This document shows, one piece after another, positions 50,255 to 57,587 of a stretch of 64,000 bases of DNA; position 1 is the stretch's first letter, and the number at the start of each line of letters is the position of its first letter. A program made the translations under genes and the position numbers. Below the pieces are notes generated by a model. That model saw nothing but the letters and a program-made list of their open reading frames with translations, searched no databases and was not told where the DNA came from. The DNA is from an uncultured Roseiflexaceae bacterium (GTDB lineage Bacteria; Chloroflexota; Chloroflexia; Chloroflexales; Roseiflexaceae): the NCBI GenBank assembly GCA_937988885.1, contig CALKHR010000109.1, positions 1 through 64,000 of the forward strand. The letters are read 5' to 3'.

Positions 50255-50737
50255 CTAACGGCATCCCCACCAGTGTTGGTTGCCATCGTACCAGGCTTTG
50301 GCGGTAGCGAAGATCTGCGCTTTGGGATCGAGGATGGGCTGCTCGCGGTAGGGATTCCATTCACCGAGCCAGGTGTCGCTGCTGTACTGAAACAGCCCGT
50401 AATAGCCGTTAACCACCACGGTCGGGTTGCCGCTCGATTCGCAGATCATCACCGACCACATCGCATCGAGCGATTCGCTGTAGGGGTATTGCATGCGCGC
50501 TTCGTGCATCCAAACGCGGTATTGCTCTAGGTCGGTGGCAGGCGTGGGCGGTGTGGTGGGTGAGGGTTGCGCGGTGGGCGTAGGGAGTGTCGTGGGTGTG
50601 TGGCTTGGCAGAGCGCTCGTTTCGGCGAGGGAGGTGCCGATCAGCACATGGGCGGTCGGTAAGGGCTGGCTCACTGCTTCGCCGCAACTGCTCAGCCCGA
50701 AGCAGAGCGCTACACCAAGGAGCAGGGTTTTGATCAT
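50255..50737 (-). CDS. Lysozyme/transglycosylase-like lipoprotein
   Basis: 160 residues. An export signal with lipobox LSSC (Cys18) is followed by a Pro/Thr-rich spacer (about 44-66, PTPTAQPSPTTPPTPA) and a C-terminal lysozyme-like domain (about 68-160). The fold is suggested by AMWSVMICESSGNPTVV (Glu of ICES as the likely catalytic acid), NGYYGLFQYSSDTWLGEWNPYR, ILDPKAQIFATAKAWYDG and WWGC. This layout is like small SLT/resuscitation-promoting-factor domains that cut peptidoglycan. Two cysteines (ICES and the end GC) could form a disulfide. Likely an outer-face cell-wall enzyme. Start ATG at 50737 with a weak ribosome site. Confidence 0.75.
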   Translation of the reverse strand: MIKTLLLGVALCFGLSSCGEAVSQPLPTAHVLIGTSLAETSALPSHTPTTLPTPTAQPSPTTPPTPATDLEQYRVWMHEARMQYPYSESLDAMWSVMICESSGNPTVVVNGYYGLFQYSSDTWLGEWNPYREQPILDPKAQIFATAKAWYDGNQHWWGCR

Positions 50738-50893
50738 GGCATCACCAACTGTTGGGCGGCCAACGTGAAGCCGCCAAAAGCGACGTGTGCGTAGTGCTGC
50801 CTATGGTTGAAGCCTATTGTATCAGGTGGGATAGGGAGATACACGGCTAGCACGTTGCCGTTTGTGCTAGCCGTTGGGTTCCAGCGATGGGTT

Positions 50894-51577
50894 CTAGTTC
50901 CAGAAGCGGTAGCGCAATAGCGCGAGAATGGCAAACAAGCCCTGGCTGGGCTTCATCTTTTTGCCCTCCTCGTAAGTGCGCCCAAGGTAGCTCACTGGCA
51001 CTTCGTAGATACGCTCGCCGCGCTTAAGCACTTTGGCGGCGATCTCCGGCTCCAACCGGAAGTCGTTGCTCTCCAACTGCAGGCTGCGCATAATATCGGT
51101 GCGCATCACCTTGTAGCAGGTCTCCATATCCGAGATCCAGCAGTTGAACAGGAAATTGGTGAGGAAGGTCAACCCTTTGTTGCCGAGCGCATTCCAAAAA
51201 TACATACCTGTGTGTCGGCCCATAAAACGCGAGCCGAACACGACATTCACGCGTCCGCTCGCGATCGGGTTGACTAATTCGTAATAATCTTGCGGATCGT
51301 ACTCGAGATCAGCATCCTGGATAATGACGATATCGCCTGTAGCCCGAGCCAAACCGGTCCGAACAGCAGCGCCCTTGCCTCGATTGGAGGGATGACGCAC
51401 TACGATCATTGATGGATCCGAGGCGGCCTCATCGCACAAAATCTCATACGTTCCATCCTGGGAATGATCGTCAACAGCGATTATCTCCTTATCGAACTCA
51501 ACTGCACGTACTTGCGCCAAAATTTCGCGGAGGGTACGCGCTTCGTTGTAGCAGGGCATAATGATCGAAAGGCGCAT
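50894..51577 (-). CDS. Family 2 glycosyltransferase (dolichol-phosphate mannosyltransferase-like)
   Basis: 227 residues. A GT-A fold: SIIMPCYNEARTLREIL (about 4-20), IIAVDDHSQDGTYEIL, RHPSNRGKGAAVRTGLARATGD and the metal motif IIQDADLEYDPQDYYEL (about 84-100). LTFLTNFLFNCWISDMETCYKVMRTD is the typical DPM1/polyprenyl-phosphate hexosyltransferase stretch, and the protein ends without the extra membrane helices that some members have. It should load a hexose from a nucleotide sugar onto a polyprenyl phosphate. It starts ten bases after the stop of the upstream hypothetical membrane-anchored gene, so the two are cotranscribed. Confidence 0.88.
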   Translation of the reverse strand: MRLSIIMPCYNEARTLREILAQVRAVEFDKEIIAVDDHSQDGTYEILCDEAASDPSMIVVRHPSNRGKGAAVRTGLARATGDIVIIQDADLEYDPQDYYELVNPIASGRVNVVFGSRFMGRHTGMYFWNALGNKGLTFLTNFLFNCWISDMETCYKVMRTDIMRSLQLESNDFRLEPEIAAKVLKRGERIYEVPVSYLGRTYEEGKKMKPSQGLFAILALLRYRFWN

Positions 51578-51587
51578 GGAACCTCAA

Positions 51588-51944
51588 TTACATCGTTAAC
51601 AGGATAATCGGCGCTACGATCAGCGCGATTATGACCAACAATCCGAGCAGCAGCTTCATCTGCTCGGTGCTGCGGCGGGATGCTAAGAGATCGCGAGCAT
51701 CCTGAGCGTACGGTACATTCGGCTGCTCGGCCAACAGTACTTCGCCCAAGCTGCCCGGCGAGCGTACCAATGTGGTAACAATAGTAGTAACGAGCTGCTT
51801 TGCCGTGATCAGAGGTGGAGCCCAATACGCTTCTTCTCTGCTAATTGGCTTGCCAGTAAGCGAGCAGAAGAGCTGTTCTTCGACGATCTTCGGTTGTTCG
51901 TTTGTGTTGGTCGAGCCAGAAGCGAGTGAACTTTGAATCGCCAT
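51588..51944 (-). CDS. Hypothetical protein with C-terminal membrane anchor (118 residues)
   Basis: 118 residues. A polar N-terminal part (1-95) contains FCSLTGKPISREEAYWAPPLITAKQL near residue 26, and the chain ends in one strong hydrophobic helix (about 97-117, LLLGLLVIIALIVAPIILL), so it is tail-anchored. An ideal AAGGAGGT site precedes the ATG at 51944. It is the first gene of a unit with the GT2 transferase. I know no family; a membrane adaptor for the transferase is only a guess from the operon. Confidence 0.7.
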   Translation of the reverse strand: MAIQSSLASGSTNTNEQPKIVEEQLFCSLTGKPISREEAYWAPPLITAKQLVTTIVTTLVRSPGSLGEVLLAEQPNVPYAQDARDLLASRRSTEQMKLLLGLLVIIALIVAPIILLTM

Positions 51945-52073
51945 ACCAATACCTCCTTACAAGATGTGAAAGTTAGTTGTGGTGGTATATGCAGCGATCG
52001 ATCGTCGTAGATCGATTCAACTTGCTGATGGCAATACCCAGATCAGTCAAGCGTGCCGTTGCTACTGCAATAC

Positions 52074-53234
52074 TTATGAGACAGAACGCACAAAACGCTC
52101 AATTTTATCGAGTGCGGCCTCGATCTTATCCATAGACGTGGCGTAACATGCCCGCACAAAACCTGCGCCGCTCGGGCCGAACGCATCGCCAGGCACCACT
52201 GCGACATGTTGCTCGTGCAGCAGTCGCTCGGCGAACTGCTCACTCGTCAAGCCAAGATGGGCGATTCGCGGGAAGGCGTAGAAGGCGCCCTGCGGCACAA
52301 ACGTCTGCAAGCCCATCGAGTTAAACCCTTCGACGAGCACCTTCCGCCGTCGATCGTACTCAGCGACCATCTCTTGCACAGCCTGTTCGCCATTGCGTAG
52401 CGCTTCGAGGCCCGCATACTGCGCCGGCGTCGGGGCAGACATAATCGCATACTGGTGGATCTTGCGCGTCGCGGCGGTGAGATCGGCTGGGCCTGCGAGC
52501 CAACCCAAGCGCCAACCTGTCATCGCATACGCCTTCGAGAAGCCACCGAGCAACGCGGTGCGCCTCTTCATATTGGGCAGCGATGCGAAACAGGTGTGTT
52601 CCACGCCGTAGATCAGGCGGTCGTAGATCTCGTCGGAGAACACGATCAGGTCGTGACGCTCGGCGATCGCGGCGATCTCCAACAGCTTTTCGCGGGGCAT
52701 TACCGCGCCCGTGGGGTTATTCGGGTAGCCGATCAGGATGGCCCGTGTGCGGGGCGTGATCGCGGCTTCGATCGCGGCTGGTTCAACTTGAAACGAGTGC
52801 TCCATTGAGGTGGCGACGTGCACAGGTGTGCCGCCAGCGAAGATCACGGCAGCCTGATACGCCACAAAGCATGGCTCAGGAATAATCACCTCGTCGCCAG
52901 GATCGATCGTCGCCAGCATTGAGTTCTGCAACGCCTCACTGACGCCTACGGTGATCAACAGTTCGCTTTCGGGATCGTAGCGCACACCATACAGACGCTC
53001 AAGGTGATCGGAAAGTGCAACACGCAGTTCCAGCAAGCCAGAGTTCGAGGTATAGCCGGTGTGGCCCGCATCTAACGAGCGTTGGCTGGCCGCACGAAAC
53101 GCCGCTGGTGTCACAAAATCTGGCTCACCGATCCCCAACGAAATGACATCGGGCATGGTTGCCGCTATATCAAAAAAGCGCCGGATACCCGATGCAGGCA
53201 CTTTTTCCACGCGCTGTGAAAGATGTATCGCCAC
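52074..53234 (-). CDS. Class I/II PLP-dependent aminotransferase
   Basis: About 386 residues of fold-type I. Marks are ISLGIGEPDFVTP (about 32-44), GYTSNSGLLELR, ILIGYPNNPTGAVM, the PLP-contact FSDEIYDRLIYG, the Schiff-base lysine in LLGGFSKAYAMTGWRLGW (about 232-249), and the C-terminal Arg in FVRACYATS for the substrate carboxylate. It belongs to the aspartate/alanine/N-succinyldiaminopimelate group; the amino acid cannot be fixed. Start GTG at 53234 is preferred because AGGGGG stands seven bases upstream; an in-frame TTG at 53249 would come before that site. It has its own transcription unit. Confidence 0.88.
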   Translation of the reverse strand: MAIHLSQRVEKVPASGIRRFFDIAATMPDVISLGIGEPDFVTPAAFRAASQRSLDAGHTGYTSNSGLLELRVALSDHLERLYGVRYDPESELLITVGVSEALQNSMLATIDPGDEVIIPEPCFVAYQAAVIFAGGTPVHVATSMEHSFQVEPAAIEAAITPRTRAILIGYPNNPTGAVMPREKLLEIAAIAERHDLIVFSDEIYDRLIYGVEHTCFASLPNMKRRTALLGGFSKAYAMTGWRLGWLAGPADLTAATRKIHQYAIMSAPTPAQYAGLEALRNGEQAVQEMVAEYDRRRKVLVEGFNSMGLQTFVPQGAFYAFPRIAHLGLTSEQFAERLLHEQHVAVVPGDAFGPSGAGFVRACYATSMDKIEAALDKIERFVRSVS

Positions 53235-53418
53235 GAAACACCCCCTCAACAGAGTTAGCGGTGAGCACCACTAACAGAACTTCCTGGTTGCATCCGTATA
53301 AGATGCGTAGACGTTCGTTGAACTATAGTACCATAATCGTTCGGTGCTTGCCATCCTATGCTTATGCCTGTAGTCCTATTCGTTGAATCATTTCAGTACC
53401 ATTGTTGGGCAATGACTC

Positions 53419-54240
53419 TCATCCTAAAAAATGGAGGATTCGGCGGGTTACGTTAGGGAACGCGGCACCAAAAGCAGCGAGTGGACCTGCGCGACGAGGG
53501 ATCAGCACTTCGCCGTGAGTGCGGCGTTGGATGGCCCGCACGGTGGCCTGCGCGACCTGTTCGCTGGTGATAAAGCCCGCGAGTCTGCTGGCGCGGCTGT
53601 ACTTCGCGAGTGGAGCGGTACGCTGGAAGCCCGTCTGCGCCACGCCGGGACAGATCATCGCGCAGCGCACATTGGTGCCCTGCAGTTCGAGCATCAGCGT
53701 GCGCCCGAAACCGACCACGGCGAACTTGGATGCGTTGTAGAAGCCCATATTGGCGGTGGCGATCAGCCCAGCCAGCGAGGCCATCAGCACGATCTGGCCG
53801 CTGTTGCGGGCCAGCATATGGGGCAGGAAGGCGTGAGTGCAGCGCACCATACCGTACACATTCACATCGACCATGGCCTGCAGGTCGGCCAGCGGCGCGT
53901 CGGCAATGCGGTCGAGCACCCCGAAGCCTGCGTTGTTCACCAACACATCGGCCCGCCCAAAACGCTCGAATGTCGCTTCGGCCAGGCGGGCCACATCGGC
54001 ATCGGAGGTCACATCGGTGGGCTGCACCAGGGTGCAGTCGCGGCCAAGCTCATCGGCGAGTTGATCAAGTGCGGTGGCCGAGCGGGCGGCGAGCACCACA
54101 CGTGCGCCCGCTGCAACGGCACAACGCGCGATATCGGCACCAAAACCGCTCGATGCGCCCGTGATGACGATCACGCTGTTGGTGAGATCCACGTTTTTCC
54201 TCATTGTCACAGGTGGCGTGTGGGACGTTCGCGCGATCAC
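53419..54240 (-). CDS. Short-chain dehydrogenase/reductase
   Basis: About 273 residues (or 261 if starting at ATG 54204). Classical SDR: cofactor motif TGASSGFGADIA (about 27-38), NNAGFG (about 101-106), catalytic Ser in LMASLAG and YNASK, and ICPGVAQTGF. It reduces or oxidises a carbonyl/hydroxyl with NAD(P). The Arg residues after the first strand (LAARS) favour NADP. The GTG at 54240 overlaps the rsmI stop (GTGA), so coupled translation from rsmI is likely; ATG 54204 is the alternative. Substrate unknown. It is a neighbour by transcription only; no functional tie to RsmI is known. Confidence 0.85.
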   Translation of the reverse strand: MIARTSHTPPVTMRKNVDLTNSVIVITGASSGFGADIARCAVAAGARVVLAARSATALDQLADELGRDCTLVQPTDVTSDADVARLAEATFERFGRADVLVNNAGFGVLDRIADAPLADLQAMVDVNVYGMVRCTHAFLPHMLARNSGQIVLMASLAGLIATANMGFYNASKFAVVGFGRTLMLELQGTNVRCAMICPGVAQTGFQRTAPLAKYSRASRLAGFITSEQVAQATVRAIQRRTHGEVLIPRRAGPLAAFGAAFPNVTRRILHFLG

Positions 54241-55148
54241 TCGCCATCGGGCGGCAGATCGAGCGAGATCCAGATCTGGTAGACCAAACTCTTGTTGATG
54301 CCGAATTCGCGCGCGACTTGGCGTGATGCGGCGCTCCCGCTTTTGCCCTGTTCGCGCAGGGCACGCAGCCGATTGGCGATCTCCGCCTCGCTCGGCAGGG
54401 TTTCCTCAACGATCACATCGGAGACGTTTGGTACGGCAGAATCGGCCTGAGGGCGGGCCTTCGCTTTGGCTTTGGCTCGCAATGGGCGTCCAGCCACCAG
54501 CAGCGTGTACTCGCCGTGGGGGCGGTGCGCCAATAGATAGGCCAGCGTTTGGCTGATCATCTCGCGGCGGAAGCTCTCCTGTGGCTTGGTGAGGTCGCGG
54601 GCCAGCACCATACGCCGATCCCCAAGGATGTTCAGCATATCGGTGAGCGTATCGACGAGGCGATGCGGCTCCTCCAGGCCGACCAAGGTCATCGGCAGAT
54701 CGACGACGCTCTGCAGCAGGGCGCGGCGCTCGGGGCCACGACGGGGCAGGTTGCCGAGATACACAAACTGCTCGCTAGGTAGACCAGCCGCCGAGAGGGC
54801 CGCGATGGGGGCGGAAGGGCCAGGGATGGGCACCACCGCGAAGCCCATCACAATGCACGAACTGATCAACTCGAAGCCAGGATCGGAGATGTTGGGCGTG
54901 CCAGCCTTCGAGACAAGTGCCACATCGCCGTTGGCGAGCGCGGTGATCACATCGTCGAGTTGGCCGAGTTTGTTGTGCTCGTGGTAGGGCACGCAGAGCG
55001 TCTCAATGCCGTGGCGCGCCAGCAGCCGTCGTGTGAGGCGCACATCCTCCGCCGCGATCAGGTCCACATCGCGCAGCACCTGCAATGCCCGCAGTGTGAA
55101 ATCGTCGGGATGGCCTATCGGCGTGCTTACGAGATAAAGTGTGCCCAT
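54237..55148 (-). CDS. rsmI: 16S rRNA (cytidine1402-2'-O)-methyltransferase
   Basis: About 303 residues, tetrapyrrole-methylase fold. It methylates the 2'-OH of C1402 in the decoding centre with SAM. Marks are LYLVSTPIGHPDDFTLRAL (about 4-22), AAEDVRLTRRLL, YHEHNK, SKAGTPNISDPG (about 81-92), VPIPGPSAPIAALSAAGLPSEQFVYLGNLPRRGPER and LTKPQESFRREM. The family usually reads SDAGTPGISDPG; Lys replaces Asp and Asn replaces Gly here, a change near the SAM site worth noting. A C-terminal helical domain (about 245-303) ends with a helix-turn-helix-like segment, also usual for the family. Start ATG at 55148; an in-frame TTG lies three codons earlier. Confidence 0.9.
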   Translation of the reverse strand: MGTLYLVSTPIGHPDDFTLRALQVLRDVDLIAAEDVRLTRRLLARHGIETLCVPYHEHNKLGQLDDVITALANGDVALVSKAGTPNISDPGFELISSCIVMGFAVVPIPGPSAPIAALSAAGLPSEQFVYLGNLPRRGPERRALLQSVVDLPMTLVGLEEPHRLVDTLTDMLNILGDRRMVLARDLTKPQESFRREMISQTLAYLLAHRPHGEYTLLVAGRPLRAKAKAKARPQADSAVPNVSDVIVEETLPSEAEIANRLRALREQGKSGSAASRQVAREFGINKSLVYQIWISLDLPPDGE

Positions 55149-55254
55149 ATCCGCCAATCGTATTCAGACAGCGACGAGTATCGCGGGGTGAGTGTACGCG
55201 TTTGCAGCAGTGGTGTCAAGTTTGTGGGCAAAGTGAGGGTGGCGGAAACAGGAT

Positions 55255-55770
55255 TCAGCAATCGAACACCGACCAGCAGATGTCGTTGCGCAGGCGTTGG
55301 TCATCGAGGACCAGTTCGCGAATCGCTTCCGGCAGTTGCTCGCGCTGCCAGGCGCATTCGCGCCGACCCGCCTCTGCCGCTTGGCCCTTCGGTGCGGCGG
55401 CCTGCACGGCTTTGATGGCGTATGCGGCGGCACCAAGCTCGTGCGCGGCGACGTGAGCGACGGCGGCGGCTTGGCCTGCAGCGTAGGCGGCGTAGCGCGG
55501 GGCACCACGGAGATCGCGGGCAGCGCCATTGGCGTGCCCCGCCGCAGTGCGCGACTCGGTCATCGAGACTTCGCCGCGCACCCATGCGCGCACCAACGCG
55601 ATAGCCTGGCGCGGTCGCGTGTCGTCGGGGCGCACCGCCTCGAAGAAGTGCAGCACATGCTCGGCGCAGTCGGCGGCCCACAGCGCCAGCAGTCGGTGGT
55701 TTGCATCGGTGAGCGTGCCGCCACGGCGAATAGTGATAAAGCGCGGGTCACGGACCTTGGGAAGAATCAT
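55255..55770 (-). CDS. Imm5-like putative immunity protein
   Basis: 171 residues, mostly alpha-helical and rich in alanine. It matches by eye the Imm-5-like pattern: LLALWAADCAEHVLHFFEAVRPDDTRPRQAIALVRAWVRGE (about 27-67), then an Ala-rich helical centre (ARDLRGAPRYAAYAAGQAAAVAHVAAHELGAAAYA) and the end REQLPEAIRELVLDDQRLRNDICWSVFDC. These proteins are labelled putative immunity proteins because relatives occur with polymorphic toxins, but no toxin or secretion gene is found here, so an orphan or other role is possible. Start ATG at 55770 with AGGAG upstream. It lies between rsmI and the tRNA gene. Confidence 0.7.
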   Translation of the reverse strand: MILPKVRDPRFITIRRGGTLTDANHRLLALWAADCAEHVLHFFEAVRPDDTRPRQAIALVRAWVRGEVSMTESRTAAGHANGAARDLRGAPRYAAYAAGQAAAVAHVAAHELGAAAYAIKAVQAAAPKGQAAEAGRRECAWQREQLPEAIRELVLDDQRLRNDICWSVFDC

Positions 55771-55895
55771 CGGCGTGCTCCTGCTGGTTGATATGGCGAT
55801 TCTAGGGGAAGGTGGGTTGATGTCCTTATATTACGGTATACCCCACAACACACAAAAGCGGCACTCCGCCAAATAGCAGAATACCGCTTCCAATG

Positions 55896-55971
55896 TGGCG
55901 CGGGCGGCGGGGGTCGAACCCACAACCTACGGTTTAGAAGACCGTTGCTCTATCCATTGAGCTACGCCCGC
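55896..55971 (-). tRNA. tRNA-Arg (anticodon TCT)
   Basis: The minus strand folds into a full cloverleaf: acceptor GCGGGCG/CGCCCGC, D arm with GCTC...GAGC, anticodon stem ACGGT/ACCGT around CTTCTAA (anticodon TCT), and T arm with GGGTTCGACCCCC. The discriminator G and an encoded CCA end complete the 3' side (55896-55899). It decodes AGA and, by wobble, AGG. Confidence 0.95.
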
Positions 55972-56047
55972 ATCCACCGCTATTATAGCCTAGTCAAGCG
56001 GCCACGACAAGCTATATTTTCACGCATCGAATCGGCCATGCGAGCGT

Positions 56048-56875
56048 TTAGGGGCGCTCGGTCTCGATCCAGTTGCGCCTCCCGTCGCTGATCCACGTAA
56101 TGGTGCCGTGCAGATCTTCGTGGTAGATGGCCGCGCCGCCGATCGCTCGCTGCGTGGTGGTGAGCAGCGCCGGGCGTTCGCTGGCCCAACCGTCGGTGAG
56201 CACCAAGGCGCGCGGACGCAGCTGCTCCACCAAGGCGGTGTGCGGGTCGCGCTCCCACGGGAACACCATCACGTTCACGCGGCGAGCACCCTGAGCCAAC
56301 AGCGCCGCCTCGTTGCGCGCATTGCCCGCGTGGTTGAAGAAGATGCTGGTGGCCCCATAGTCGAGCCGCATCACCAAGCCGTGCGCTTCGCCGTCGCCGA
56401 GGGCGAGGATGCGCAACGTAGCGCCATCGAGGTCGATGCGCGCGCCGACACGGGCGATCTCGATGGGCGTGCGATGCTCTTTGAGGAGCCGTTGCCATTC
56501 GTCGAGGGCGGCGCTGCGCTGTTTCGGTCGGTCGGTGAGCACGGCATCGGGGCGGTAACGGGCGAACACGGCGACTTGGCTGGAGATCTGGCGAGCGCTG
56601 GGGGTGGTGAGCACCACGAGTTTGAGGTGCCGCCGCCAGAAGGGCATCTGCCTCCCTATCGCGGCGGTGAGCGTGGCCGGATCGCTGCCGCCGTCGATCA
56701 GCACGTGGTTGCCGCGCGGCGTCTGGATCAGCATAGCATCGCCTTTGGTGGCGATAAACGTGACACGCAGCCGTCCGTCGGGCCAATCGTACCAGACCAA
56801 GCCGCACAGCACGAGCAGCAGTACGACGCTCTGGTAGGCTAGAGTGCGCTGAGGTTTGGCGGGTGCTTCATCCAT
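56048..56875 (-). CDS. ComEC/Rec2-like metallo-beta-lactamase-fold protein lacking metal ligands
   Basis: About 275 residues: one N-terminal membrane helix (about 13-29) and an MBL-type domain outside. The fold follows the C-terminal part of ComEC: VTFIATKGDAMLIQTPRGNHVLIDGGSDP (about 37-65), VLTTPSARQISSQVAVF where the metal site THxHxDH should be, LGDGEAHGLVMRLDYGATSIFFNHAG and VLTDGWASERP. None of the His/Asp ligands of the first metal site remains, so hydrolase activity is unlikely. There is no competence-channel region. Start ATG at 56875 with GAGG seven bases upstream; an in-frame GTG lies at 56926. It may bind nucleic acid or be a structural relic. Confidence 0.7.
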   Translation of the reverse strand: MDEAPAKPQRTLAYQSVVLLLVLCGLVWYDWPDGRLRVTFIATKGDAMLIQTPRGNHVLIDGGSDPATLTAAIGRQMPFWRRHLKLVVLTTPSARQISSQVAVFARYRPDAVLTDRPKQRSAALDEWQRLLKEHRTPIEIARVGARIDLDGATLRILALGDGEAHGLVMRLDYGATSIFFNHAGNARNEAALLAQGARRVNVMVFPWERDPHTALVEQLRPRALVLTDGWASERPALLTTTQRAIGGAAIYHEDLHGTITWISDGRRNWIETERP

Positions 56876-57087
56876 CGGCGGCCTCGGTGGTACGAACCAG
56901 TGTCGTGGCGCTATTGTATCCCCCACCCATTACCCAACTTGCGCATACAGCTTTTCGGCAGCCCAATGCGCTATAGACGTGAGCGCGCCAGCCCAGTGCC
57001 TCAACAGGGCAGAAAAGGGAAGTTTGCGGCTGGCAGGGCGTTGTTTTCTTTTTCCCAAAAAAAACGGCGAATCGGCCAGATCAAGTA

Positions 57088-57126
57088 TTGACAGTAAAAC
57101 TTAACAGTGATATGCTTTCACTGTCA
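57088..57126 (+). promoter_or_regulatory. Promoter-operator of the merR-VIT operon
   Basis: Perfect TTGACA (57088-57093), 17-base spacer, TATGCT (57111-57116). An inverted repeat spans it: TGACAGTAAAA (57089-57099) against TTTCACTGTCA (57116-57126), with a further half-site CAGTGA at 57105-57110. It lies directly before the ribosome site of the MerR gene, the place expected for autoregulation. Confidence 0.75.
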
Positions 57127-57140
57127 TATTGGAGGTAACT

Positions 57141-57587
57141 ATGGCCGATTATACGATTGCCGAATTGAGCGAGTTAGCGGGCGTGGCGCGCCGGAATATC
57201 CATTTTTACGTGCAGCAAGGGCTGTTGCCGCCGCCGGAAGGCGCTGGGCTGGGGGCGCGCTATTCCGATGAGCATTTGCTGCGGTTGCGGGCGATTCCGG
57301 TACTGCGAAGCCAGGGCTTGCGCTTGGATGAGATCCGCGCGAAGTTGTCTGGGATGGATGCGGCATCGGTGGAGTCATTGCTGCATCCCCAGCCAACTCC
57401 TGTTGTCCCTGGGCCTCAGCCGCGCGGCGAAGCGCTGATGCGGTATCGATTGGCTCCTGGTATTGAGTTGCTGGTGAGCGCCGAGGCTGCGCCGCTCTGG
57501 CGCGTGAAGCAGGCAGAGTTGATGCAAGCGATTGAGCGGGTGTTGGGGCGCGAGCAGACCCACCATCAGAATGGAGGCCATTCATGA
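57141..57587 (+). CDS. MerR-family regulator
   Basis: About 148 residues. The N-terminal winged helix of MerR type is YTIAELSELAGVARRNIHFYVQQGLLPPPEG (3-33), followed by the LRLRAIPVLRSQGLRLDEIRAKLSGM segment that forms the second helix pair. No cysteines suited for metal sensing are present. The C-terminal half (about 78-148) is a short effector region (RLAPGIELLVSAEAAPLWRVKQAELMQAIERVL). Start ATG at 57141 with GGAGGT upstream. Its stop overlaps the start of the VIT/vWA gene (ATGA), so both are made together. An inverted repeat over the promoter is its probable own operator. The signal it senses is unknown. Confidence 0.88.
   Translation: MADYTIAELSELAGVARRNIHFYVQQGLLPPPEGAGLGARYSDEHLLRLRAIPVLRSQGLRLDEIRAKLSGMDAASVESLLHPQPTPVVPGPQPRGEALMRYRLAPGIELLVSAEAAPLWRVKQAELMQAIERVLGREQTHHQNGGHS

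Noticed and set aside
55255..55770. Toxin-immunity locus
   Set aside because: Only the Imm5-like protein is present; no toxin, secretion or recombination-hotspot gene adjoins, so a full system is not supported.
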